DNA from: Hyphomonas sp.
GTDB taxonomy: Bacteria > Pseudomonadota > Alphaproteobacteria > Caulobacterales > Hyphomonadaceae
NCBI RefSeq assembly: GCF_013823385.1
Contig: NZ_PNMA01000030.1
Coordinates: forward strand, 1-49,920
Reading direction: 5' to 3'
Length of the DNA stretch: 49,920 nucleotides
Both the position numbers and the translations under genes were made by a program. This document shows positions 16,694-23,890 of the stretch, in pieces. The notes under the pieces are model-generated. The model was not told the origin of the DNA. It made no database searches and saw only the letters and a program-made list of their open reading frames with translations. Position 1 is the stretch's first letter. Each line of letters starts with the position of its first letter.

Positions 16694-17437
16694 ATGCGAC
16701 AGGACGCCGTCACCCTTGAACGCTTTTACGCCTCCGAGCTGGGCAAGGCGGCTGCGCGCATTCTGGCGGGCAAGCTGACCGATCTGTGGGGCGACGCCAA
16801 GGGGCTGTCAGTGCTGGGGCTTGGCTACGCATTGCCGGTGCTGGACGCCTTCACCACCGGGCCACGCCGGATGATTGCCGCCGTGCCGCTGGAACATGGG
16901 CCTGTCAGCTGGGACTGTTCAGGCCGGGGGAATGCCACCGTGGCCGTGGGCGACCCGCGCCTGCCCTTTCCGGACGGGCTGTTTGACCGGGTGATCATCC
17001 TGCACGGGCTGGAAGAGACCGGCGACCCGCGCGCCTATCTGCGCGAGATCTGGCGCGTGACGGCGCCGGAAGGCCGCATCGTGCTCACCGCCGCCAACCG
17101 CTCCGGCCTCTGGTCTCGCGCCACGCGCACGCCCTTTGGCCATGGCCGCCCCTGGACGCGCAGCCAGCTTTCCAATCTGCTCTCCACAGGCCTTTTTCAG
17201 GTGACCGCCTCTTCCGGGGCGCTCTACATGCCGCCGACCGATCTTGGTCTTGTCACCTCCGCCGCCGAGGGCTGGGAGGCAATGGGCCGGCTGATCGCGC
17301 CGGGCATGGGCGGCGTGGTTCTGATCGAGGCCGTCAAACGCCTGTATGCCCCGCCCAGAAGCGGCACTGCCGCGCCGGTGACCGATCAGGTGAGAATTGC
17401 GCGCCCTGCCCGTGCGGCAAGGCGTGAAGAACATTGA
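16694..17437 (+). CDS. Class I SAM-dependent methyltransferase
   Basis: 247 residues. The SAM-binding core begins at VLGLGYALPVL (about 40-50). The post-core block LPFPDGLFDRVIILHGLEE (about 90-108) and GRIVLTAANRSGLWSR resemble methyltransferase domain 11 proteins. The acidic residue ending strand 2 is not in the usual place, so cofactor binding is inferred. Substrate unknown. Divergent from gloB, starts 56 bases apart. Confidence 0.8.
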   Translation: MRQDAVTLERFYASELGKAAARILAGKLTDLWGDAKGLSVLGLGYALPVLDAFTTGPRRMIAAVPLEHGPVSWDCSGRGNATVAVGDPRLPFPDGLFDRVIILHGLEETGDPRAYLREIWRVTAPEGRIVLTAANRSGLWSRATRTPFGHGRPWTRSQLSNLLSTGLFQVTASSGALYMPPTDLGLVTSAAEGWEAMGRLIAPGMGGVVLIEAVKRLYAPPRSGTAAPVTDQVRIARPARAARREEH

Positions 17438-17500
17438 CGATTCCGTCATGTTGATTACGTTCGCATGTGCAGCATCGGCCCGTCAGACAGGAATACCGCC

Positions 17501-17845
17501 ATGAAACAGATCACAGCCGTCTTCAAACCGAGCCGTCTGGACGCGGTTATCGAAGCGATTTCCGAAGCGGGCGCCACCGGCCTGACCGTCACCGAAGTGC
17601 GCGGCTATGGCCGCCAGCAGGGCAAGACGGAAGTCTATCGCGGCGCCGAATATGAAGTGCGCCTGCTTCCCAAGGTGAAGGTGGAGCTGGCCTGCGCCGA
17701 TGCAGACGTGGAGCGCTTCATCGAGGCGATCACGCAAGCGGCCAATACTGGCACCATCGGCGATGGCAAGATCTTCGTCCACGATCTGGAATCCATCCTC
17801 CGCATCCGCACCGGCGAGCGCGACGAGCAGGCGATTTCGGGCTGA
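17501..17845 (+). CDS. glnK: Nitrogen regulatory protein P-II
   Basis: 114 residues, the standard PII length. The T-loop GRQQGKTEVYRGAEYEV carries the uridylylation target Tyr51. The B-loop TGTIGDGKIFV (84-94) binds ATP and 2-oxoglutarate. PII signals nitrogen and carbon status to GlnE, NtrB or AmtB. The start at 17501 restores the conserved MKQITAVFKP N-terminus. Neither glnA nor amtB is adjacent and a terminator follows at once, so it is an orphan copy; glnB versus glnK is uncertain and the symbol is tentative. Confidence 0.9.
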   Translation: MKQITAVFKPSRLDAVIEAISEAGATGLTVTEVRGYGRQQGKTEVYRGAEYEVRLLPKVKVELACADADVERFIEAITQAANTGTIGDGKIFVHDLESILRIRTGERDEQAISG

Positions 17846-17872
17846 AGCCCTCTTCCAGATAGCAGATTTGAA

Positions 17873-17897
17873 AAGGGCGGCCTCATCAGCCGCCCTT
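17873..17897. terminator. Bidirectional terminator between PII gene and M23 operon
   Basis: AAGGGCGGC (873-881) pairs with GCCGCCCTT (889-897) over a 7-base loop, with TTCTT on the plus side and AATC/TTTT on the minus side. It lies between convergent stops at 17845 and 17905 and can end both transcripts. Confidence 0.8.
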
Positions 17898-17904
17898 CTT
17901 CGTT

Positions 17905-19038
17905 CTATTCGATGATCTCATACCCTTCCGGGATGATCCATTCCGGCGCCGAGGCGACGCCGATTTCCGGCTCCAGCTGCTCGCCGGGGCCGTTCTGGCG
18001 GCGCTCATAGGCCTTCACCAGGGAGAGATAGGGCGGCACATGCACCCAGCCATTGCCGGCAGTGTTCTGGGTGATCTCGAAATGCAGGTGGATGGTGGTG
18101 GGCGTGCCACCGAAATCATTCGAGACATAGCCGATCAGATCACCCGCCTTGACGAACTGGCCAGCTGTGACGGAGAGCCGGTTCATGTTGAGGTGCATGT
18201 AATTGTAGATGCTGCCCTCGCTGCGGAGTTTGACCGTATACGTACCGATGGAGGAGATGACGCCATCTTCCACGGCGACCACTTCATGAATGCCGCGCTG
18301 GGCCGCACTCTGCCGGCGCAGCGTGTTGCAGTCTGCCGCCGTGCCGACGCGAATGTCCTGCCCCTGATGGATCTTGTTCACCGGACAGAAGGGCGAGCCG
18401 CGATTGGCCGAGCGGGTTTCGCAGAAATTATCCCGCCAGGGATAGGCATAGTTGCGCGCGTCGCACTGGTCGCCGCCGGCAACGCCGCCGCCATACATGA
18501 ACACCTGCGACTGAAGATAGGCGGGCGCCGACTTGATCGGGAACACCATGTTCGGGGCATGGACCACCTGTTCGGGAAAGCCCCCGCCTGTGCCTGCCAG
18601 CAGCGCGCCGGGCGGATGGAAGCTGAAAACCGGCTGGACCACGGGCTGAGGCTCGGGTTCCGGTTGGGGCTGGGGTTCAGGCCCGGGCTCGGGCTCTGGT
18701 GTTTCGGGCTCCGGCGTGTCACCCGGCGGGGTTTCACCGGGAGGCGTTTCTTCGCCGGGCGTTCCGTCCACGGGCATTTCCGGGGCGGGCTCTGCCTCAT
18801 CAGGCGCGGCGCCATCGGCGGGCTCGGGCGCGTTATCTTCCTCAAGCGGAGGAAGCTCCCAAGGGTCTTCGCCCGGCTCAGGCGGCGGCGGGCCGGGGGC
18901 GCCGGGCGGAATGGCCGGACCAGGCTCAGGGGTTTGCGGCGGCGGGCCGCCATCACCGGGGAAGCGCACAAAGTCGCACGCCCCCAACAGCAGCAATACC
19001 GCCGATAATCCGGCGGCGGATAAACGTGCTTTCAGCAT
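17905..19038 (-). CDS. M23 (LytM) family peptidase lipoprotein
   Basis: 377 residues. The lipoprotein signal ends at GAC (Cys21), followed by CDFVRFPG. A long Pro/Glu-rich spacer (about 28-140, with EPEPGPEPQPQPEP-type repeats) could cross the periplasm or peptidoglycan. The C-terminal M23 domain has zinc-site HQGQD, YNYMHLN and HLHFE, so all metal ligands look present. Members cleave peptidoglycan cross-links or, when degenerate, activate amidases. It is last in the operon with the S8 protease; its start overlaps the upstream stop (TGATG at 19036-19040). Four or more cysteines in the catalytic domain suggest disulfides. Confidence 0.87.
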   Translation of the reverse strand: MLKARLSAAGLSAVLLLLGACDFVRFPGDGGPPPQTPEPGPAIPPGAPGPPPPEPGEDPWELPPLEEDNAPEPADGAAPDEAEPAPEMPVDGTPGEETPPGETPPGDTPEPETPEPEPGPEPQPQPEPEPQPVVQPVFSFHPPGALLAGTGGGFPEQVVHAPNMVFPIKSAPAYLQSQVFMYGGGVAGGDQCDARNYAYPWRDNFCETRSANRGSPFCPVNKIHQGQDIRVGTAADCNTLRRQSAAQRGIHEVVAVEDGVISSIGTYTVKLRSEGSIYNYMHLNMNRLSVTAGQFVKAGDLIGYVSNDFGGTPTTIHLHFEITQNTAGNGWVHVPPYLSLVKAYERRQNGPGEQLEPEIGVASAPEWIIPEGYEIIE

Positions 19039-19703
19039 CAGCGGGTCCCCGAAATCACCAGATCCGTTGCAAAGGCCAGCGCCTCATCCTGCGTGATGCA
19101 GGTGGGCAGGCCATTCGTCAGTTCCTTGCACTCGAACTCTACCAGATAGTCTGCGCCATAGCGCGCGAAGGAAACCTGCGCGCCGGTCGTCGTCGGCTGG
19201 AAGTTCAGCGCGTCCCCGCGCGGGGTAACCGCTTCGCCGGGCGCGGCGACTACCTTGTTGGTGCCGTTGACGATGGTGTCGTATTTCTCGCCGGGGAAGA
19301 AGGCGTAATAGCCATCACCCATCGGCTGGAAGCGGACATCTGCTTCCCCACCCTGCACCGAGACGGGCGACGAGGGAAGGAAGACCGGCACAGGCGGGGC
19401 CGCGTCTCCGGAGGCGACCTGGAAGGCCCCTTCCCGCGTCTCGATCGGGCGGGCGGCCAGATCCCGGCGGGCAGCTTCCCAGTCTATGGCGCTATCGGCA
19501 GCGGTGGATTCCGGGCGAACGGGAAATTCGACTTCACCGGGGGCCTTATCTTCTTCCGTTCCCGGAGGGAGAGTTTCCTCACCCGCCTTGGGCTCTGCGC
19601 CGGTATTGCCGCTGGCGCCGGGAAGGCGGATCTGGTCGCAGCCAGCAAGCACGGCGCTGGCGGTCAGCATGAGAGAAACGATCTGGAGGCGGATGCGGCT
19701 CAT
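19038..19703 (-). CDS. Lipoprotein of unknown function in S8/M23 operon
   Basis: 221 residues. The signal peptide ends in LAGC (Cys22) followed by CDQIRLPG, strikingly like the CDFVRFPG that starts the mature M23 lipoprotein and the CDQLDTR of the S8 lipoprotein. A Pro/Glu-rich linker (about 25-70) leads to a compact domain (about 100-221) with two cysteines near its C-terminus (CKELTNGLPTCITQ). I do not recognise the domain. It overlaps both neighbours by a few bases, so it is made with them and is probably an outer-membrane or periplasmic partner. Confidence 0.75.
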   Translation of the reverse strand: MSRIRLQIVSLMLTASAVLAGCDQIRLPGASGNTGAEPKAGEETLPPGTEEDKAPGEVEFPVRPESTAADSAIDWEAARRDLAARPIETREGAFQVASGDAAPPVPVFLPSSPVSVQGGEADVRFQPMGDGYYAFFPGEKYDTIVNGTNKVVAAPGEAVTPRGDALNFQPTTTGAQVSFARYGADYLVEFECKELTNGLPTCITQDEALAFATDLVISGTR

Positions 19704-20368
19704 GGTTTGTCCTTCTGGCCGGGATGGGCGACATAATCTGGATCGGCATAGGCAACGCCCTCAATGGCGAGGAGGCGGTCCTGCACCTGCTTGATGGTCT
19801 CAGGCGTCGCCTCGGCAAGACGCCGGGAGAGGCGGATTTCACCCGAATAGCTGGCGCCGGAAAGCTCAAACTCTGCCAGCACCGGAATGCGGGTGGTCAG
19901 CTCCAGCCAGGCGGCCTGGGCGGCGGCGGGATCGCGCTTGAAATTGCGGGTGATGATGTCAACTTCCGGCGCGCCCTTGAGGCGGACGATGAAGACCACT
20001 TCAGCCGTGCCCGCGCGGGCGGGCAGAATGCCGCTGCCGCCTCCCTGCTGCTGGATGGTTACCTGCGGAATGGACGGGGCGCGATCTTCCTCCGGCTCAT
20101 CCGGCGGCAGGGGCGCAGGTTCCGGATCGATGATCAGGGCGGGGCGTCCCGGCGGCGGGTCAAAAGCCGGAGATGGCGGACCGGACGGCAGCGCCTCCGA
20201 ATGGGATTGTCCGTTGGCGGAGGCAAGCTCGCTCACGCCTGCCTCATTCCCGGCCCCTTCCCCGCCGCGCACGCCGACAACGGCAAGGCCGGTTGCCCCG
20301 GCCAGAAGGCCGATGCCGAGCACACCCAGCGGGCCGCGCACATCCACAGGAAGCCGGGTCCATCCCAT
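19700..20368 (-). CDS. Membrane-anchored protein resembling a free-standing S8 prodomain
   Basis: 222 residues. One N-terminal membrane helix (about 12-32) is followed by a Pro/Glu-rich spacer (about 60-105) and a C-terminal domain (about 120-217) rich in beta strands. It ends in QDRLLAIEGVAYADPDYVAH. That ending is like the end of subtilisin propeptides (inhibitor I9 type), where a short helix leads to V-x-Y-x-E/D-P-D-Y. The adjacent S8 protease has its own such segment (FEYVEPDFIF, residues 334-343). The protein could therefore act in trans as inhibitor or folding chaperone. This is inference from a short motif and gene order; no homology search was possible. Start 20368 sits next to the protease stop. 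Confidence 0.6.
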   Translation of the reverse strand: MGWTRLPVDVRGPLGVLGIGLLAGATGLAVVGVRGGEGAGNEAGVSELASANGQSHSEALPSGPPSPAFDPPPGRPALIIDPEPAPLPPDEPEEDRAPSIPQVTIQQQGGGSGILPARAGTAEVVFIVRLKGAPEVDIITRNFKRDPAAAQAAWLELTTRIPVLAEFELSGASYSGEIRLSRRLAEATPETIKQVQDRLLAIEGVAYADPDYVAHPGQKDKP

Positions 20369-20369
20369 C

Positions 20370-22679
20370 TTAACGGCCACCTCCACCGGTTGCCTTGACG
20401 GGCACATTCGCCATGTTGAGCAGCCCCTGCCCGCACGGGCGCGCACACATGTCCGGGCTGCCTTCGATCGGTGTGGCGCCGGGATACTGGCTGCAAAGGC
20501 CCGCACATTGCAGGTTTTCGCGCGGATCCAGCGCCGCCCTCAGCGTGCTGATGATGGACTCCCGACCCGCCCCAGGGTCTCGCGCCTTGAGCAGCGCCAG
20601 GGCGGCAGAGACATGCGGAGCGGCCATGCTGGTGCCCTGCTCATAGGCATAGAAGCAATTCTCGACGCCCTGGCCGGTCACCGGATCGTAGCAGTTGGTG
20701 GCGGCCTTGGTGGAGAGCACGCCATCGGGCTTGCCATCGCCATTGTCGTCCCGCGTCAGGTCCCCGCCGGGGGCCAGCACCATCACTTCGGGCCCGAAGT
20801 TGGAATAGGGCGCGATCTGGCCCCGCGCATCGCTGGCCGCAACCGTCACGACATTCCGGCAGCCGGCCGGCGCATAGAAGCTTGTGGACATGCGGGCATT
20901 GCCGGCAGCGGAAACGACGATCACGCCTTCCGCCGTCACTGCGTCGATGGCGTCCTGCAGCGAGGCCGGGCAGGTGCCGAGCAGGCCGATGGAGAGGTTG
21001 ATGATGTCGGCCGGATGATCGTTCCAGATCTCCACGCCGCCATCGAGTTCGGCCGGGATCAGGCCGGCAGCCCAGCGGATGCTGTCATTGATGTCCGACA
21101 GGCGGCCGCCACATTTGCCGAGCGCGCGCACCGGCACGATGCGCACGTCCCAGGCGCCGCCCGCAACGCCCGCGCCGTTATTGGTCGCCGCCGCGCCGAT
21201 GGTGCCGGCCACATGCGTGCCGTGGAAGCTGTCGGAAGCGCCCGGCTTGGTGGGGTCGCACATGTCGCCCGGATCATTGGGGTCGGCGTCGCGCCCGTCG
21301 CCATCATTGCCCATCCGGGGATCGGATACCATGTCGAAGCCGGGCATGATGTTGGGCGAGCCGGCAATGTCAGGATGGTTCATCTGCAGGCCGGTATCGA
21401 CCACGCCCACGACGACCCCGTTTGAGCCGATGATGCCCTGACGTTTCCAGAAGCTCTCGAAGCCTGCGCCGCCGGCCGTGCGGCCCTCTGCCGTACCCTT
21501 GTCGCGGAAATGCCATTGCAGGGCCCAGAGGGGATCATTCGGATCGGTGACCTTCGGTTTTGCCGGTGTCCCGGTAGAACCGGTGGAGCCGGTCTTGGTT
21601 TCCCCCGGCGTGCCGGCGGGCATATCCTTGGGTTTGCGGGCAAACTGGTTCTGGAAGATGAAATCGGGCTCGACATATTCGAACTGGCCCGAGGCGCGCA
21701 GATCCCGCACGACGCAGGCGGTGGCCACAGCAAGGTCTTCGCGGATGATCGCCGCATTCGGATTGTCCGGACATTCGGCGGTTTCCGCGCGGGCCAGGAA
21801 ATCCGCCGGGCCGTTGCGGCCCCGGAACTGGGTGGGGTTTGCCCCATCGGCGCCGATCTGGATGACCATCTGCCCCTGGCGGGACATCGCCACTTCGCCG
21901 CCGACACCGTATTTGGTCATCGTGTCGAGCATGACGGTGTTGGCGTCGAGCTGTTTCTGGACCACTTCGCGCGCGACCGGCGCGCGCCGGGCCATCTTGC
22001 GCACTTCCACGCGCTCCTCCGGCGCCATGGCCTTGAGATCTTCCCGCGACAGGCTGCGCATCTGCAGGCGCTGCGTGTCGTCCTGGATGGCCGCCTGATC
22101 AAGATTGCGGCCGGCCTCAGCGATTTCCTCGCGGCTTTCCTGAGCCGCCCGCGGGTCAAGCTTGATCCTTGGCAAGCTCTGGGCCGGTTCGGCAATGATA
22201 TCTTGTCCGCCGGGCACTTCGATGGCCAGCCGGGCGGGCGGCGGCGGCGCGGGCGCGGCGGCAGCGGGAGCCTCCTCCGCTTCCAGCATCGCTTCCCCTG
22301 CCGGGCTGTCGAAATATTCGAGCTCTTCTTCGATCATGGCAGCATCGTCGGGAAACTCGACGGACGCGGAGACTGGAATGTCGAGCGGCTTGGCGATGAT
22401 CGAGCCGATGGCAAACATCGGGCGATCATCTTCATCCACGGCGAATTGCGCCATCACGGTACCGGCAAGGGCCCGGTCTGCGGGGGCGGCACGCTCAAGA
22501 TTGCGAAAGGCCGGATCGATCACGGTTTCGCCGCTGATCTGGTCCACGGACGCGTCTGCGATCTCCCGCGCCCGCTCGATGCGGGTGTCGAGTTGGTCAC
22601 AGGCCGCCAGCAGCGCGGCGCCCCCGAGCGCCAGGGCGATTGCCGCGCGCGCAGTCCTCGCAGTGTAGTGTTTCAACAT
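20370..22679 (-). CDS. S8 (subtilisin-like) serine protease lipoprotein
   Basis: 769 residues. The lipoprotein signal ends in LLAAC (Cys27). A long N-terminal region (28-345), unusually large and with an Ala/Pro-rich stretch at 136-150, ends in a propeptide-like FEYVEPDFIF. A Gly/Thr/Pro linker (355-378) precedes the catalytic domain: Asp428 in VVDTG, His486 in HGTHVAG, oxyanion Asn594, Ser684 in GTSMAAP. All are intact. It should be an envelope or surface protease. The frame is open to 23024, but 22679 gives the lipoprotein start. It heads a four-gene operon with a prodomain-like protein, a lipoprotein and an M23 peptidase. Confidence 0.9.
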   Translation of the reverse strand: MLKHYTARTARAAIALALGGAALLAACDQLDTRIERAREIADASVDQISGETVIDPAFRNLERAAPADRALAGTVMAQFAVDEDDRPMFAIGSIIAKPLDIPVSASVEFPDDAAMIEEELEYFDSPAGEAMLEAEEAPAAAAPAPPPPARLAIEVPGGQDIIAEPAQSLPRIKLDPRAAQESREEIAEAGRNLDQAAIQDDTQRLQMRSLSREDLKAMAPEERVEVRKMARRAPVAREVVQKQLDANTVMLDTMTKYGVGGEVAMSRQGQMVIQIGADGANPTQFRGRNGPADFLARAETAECPDNPNAAIIREDLAVATACVVRDLRASGQFEYVEPDFIFQNQFARKPKDMPAGTPGETKTGSTGSTGTPAKPKVTDPNDPLWALQWHFRDKGTAEGRTAGGAGFESFWKRQGIIGSNGVVVGVVDTGLQMNHPDIAGSPNIMPGFDMVSDPRMGNDGDGRDADPNDPGDMCDPTKPGASDSFHGTHVAGTIGAAATNNGAGVAGGAWDVRIVPVRALGKCGGRLSDINDSIRWAAGLIPAELDGGVEIWNDHPADIINLSIGLLGTCPASLQDAIDAVTAEGVIVVSAAGNARMSTSFYAPAGCRNVVTVAASDARGQIAPYSNFGPEVMVLAPGGDLTRDDNGDGKPDGVLSTKAATNCYDPVTGQGVENCFYAYEQGTSMAAPHVSAALALLKARDPGAGRESIISTLRAALDPRENLQCAGLCSQYPGATPIEGSPDMCARPCGQGLLNMANVPVKATGGGGR

Positions 22680-22792
22680 GCCGGATATCCCCATGCGATT
22701 GCCAATGAACGCCCCAGCTCCATAGGTTAACGCTGTGTTGAGATTATGACGCCCGGAGCGGGCTGTCCAATCCGCAATTGCGGCCCGCCCCG

Positions 22793-23248
22793 CTACCAGT
22801 AATCCTTCATCAGTTCTGTGGCCCAATCTGGTTGGGATACTGCGCTGCGTGGCAGGAATTCGCGCATCACCGGCTTGATGTCGAGCACCGGGGTCCCGTC
22901 GATGGCGTCCAGCCCCCTCACCCGCAGGCAGCGCCCGTCCACGCCAAGGATCCTGCACGTGCAGAGACCGAGACGGTTGGGCCGGTTCTTGCCCCTCTGG
23001 GCAAAGATGCCGACGAGCGGCCAATCTGTGTTGCCGCGCGGATGACGCGCGCCGGTTTCGATCTTCGATTCCGGTACGCGGTTGAAGAAAAAGATGATTT
23101 CGGCATGGCTGAAGGTCTCAAGCCCCGCCAGCGCGCTTTCGGGCAAGCCGGGCGCCAGCTCGATCAGCGCCTCTTCCCCATCCCAATTGTCGTCCACGGG
23201 ATCTGCCCGTCCTCCCCGTACCCAGCCGACCGGCTCGAGCGTGATCAT
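22793..23248 (-). CDS. trmO: tRNA (N6-threonylcarbamoyladenosine(37)-N6)-methyltransferase TrmO
   Basis: 151 residues of the TsaA/TrmO (formerly VirR/YaeB) fold. The conserved blocks ARHPRGN (66-72), FAQRGKNRPNRLGL (about 81-94) and DAIDGTPVLDIKP (about 113-125) are all present. The enzyme uses SAM to methylate t6A37 in tRNA-Thr. It lacks the C-terminal extension of E. coli TrmO and is the short single-domain form. It is divergent from the pentapeptide gene. The 113 bases between it and the S8 gene hold no ORF. Confidence 0.87.
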   Translation of the reverse strand: MITLEPVGWVRGGRADPVDDNWDGEEALIELAPGLPESALAGLETFSHAEIIFFFNRVPESKIETGARHPRGNTDWPLVGIFAQRGKNRPNRLGLCTCRILGVDGRCLRVRGLDAIDGTPVLDIKPVMREFLPRSAVSQPDWATELMKDYW

Positions 23249-23338
23249 GGCGCCTCTCCCATGCCAAAACGCGACTGTCCGCCCGGAACGAAACCCATGT
23301 CAATCGCGGGCCTTTCAATGCCCCGCGAATAGCCTCAA

Positions 23339-23854
23339 ATGGACAGACTGGGACAAAACGGGTCAGTGATGGACATTCTGGCGACAGGACGAGACGTGCG
23401 GGCAACCGCAGCCGGTGCCGGCCTTCTGATCGAAGGGCGCGACTTTCATGGCGCCGATCTGCGCGGGCAGGATTTTGCCGGCACGCGGTTTCACAATTGC
23501 GAGTTGCGCGGCGCCCGGCTCGACTGGGCAAACCTTGCCGGGGCCTGCCTCAACCATGCCCGGCTGCTGAACGCCTCGATGACCCATGCCCATCTGCGCG
23601 GCGCGCTGCTGAAAGGCGCCAACCTGCGCGCGGCCCGGCTGGCCCATGCCAATCTGGTGGACGCGGACATGACCGGCGCCAATCTCTGGCAGGCCGACCT
23701 TTCCGGCGCCAATCTGTGCGGCGCCGTCTGCCTCTGGGGCGATACCAGCAAGGCCCGGTTTGCCGGCGCGCTCTATGATGAGGCGACCCGCCTGCCGCCC
23801 GGATTCCGCCCCGAGGCCGAGGGCATGATCCGCTTTGACATGCCGCGCGCTTGA
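23339..23854 (+). CDS. Pentapeptide repeat protein
   Basis: 171 residues (161 if the second ATG at 23369 is used). From about residue 35 to 140 it is a run of A(D/N)LxG/R-type pentapeptides (for example GADLRGQDFAGTRF, GANLRAARLAHANL, GANLWQADLSGANL), which fold as a right-handed quadrilateral beta helix. No catalytic or membrane segment. Some relatives (Qnr, MfpA) mimic DNA and protect gyrase, but most have no known role and nothing here points to one. It precedes the helicase gene by 36 bases and may share its transcript. Confidence 0.85.
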   Translation: MDRLGQNGSVMDILATGRDVRATAAGAGLLIEGRDFHGADLRGQDFAGTRFHNCELRGARLDWANLAGACLNHARLLNASMTHAHLRGALLKGANLRAARLAHANLVDADMTGANLWQADLSGANLCGAVCLWGDTSKARFAGALYDEATRLPPGFRPEAEGMIRFDMPRA

Positions 23855-23890
23855 CACGGGCGCGCCCCCGCCCCCATCCCTTCCCCGCAC

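Noticed and set aside
20395..21425. Plus-strand ORFs across the S8 protease, one of 512 codons
   Set aside because: They are antisense to an intact protease gene with all catalytic residues and have no coherent domains.
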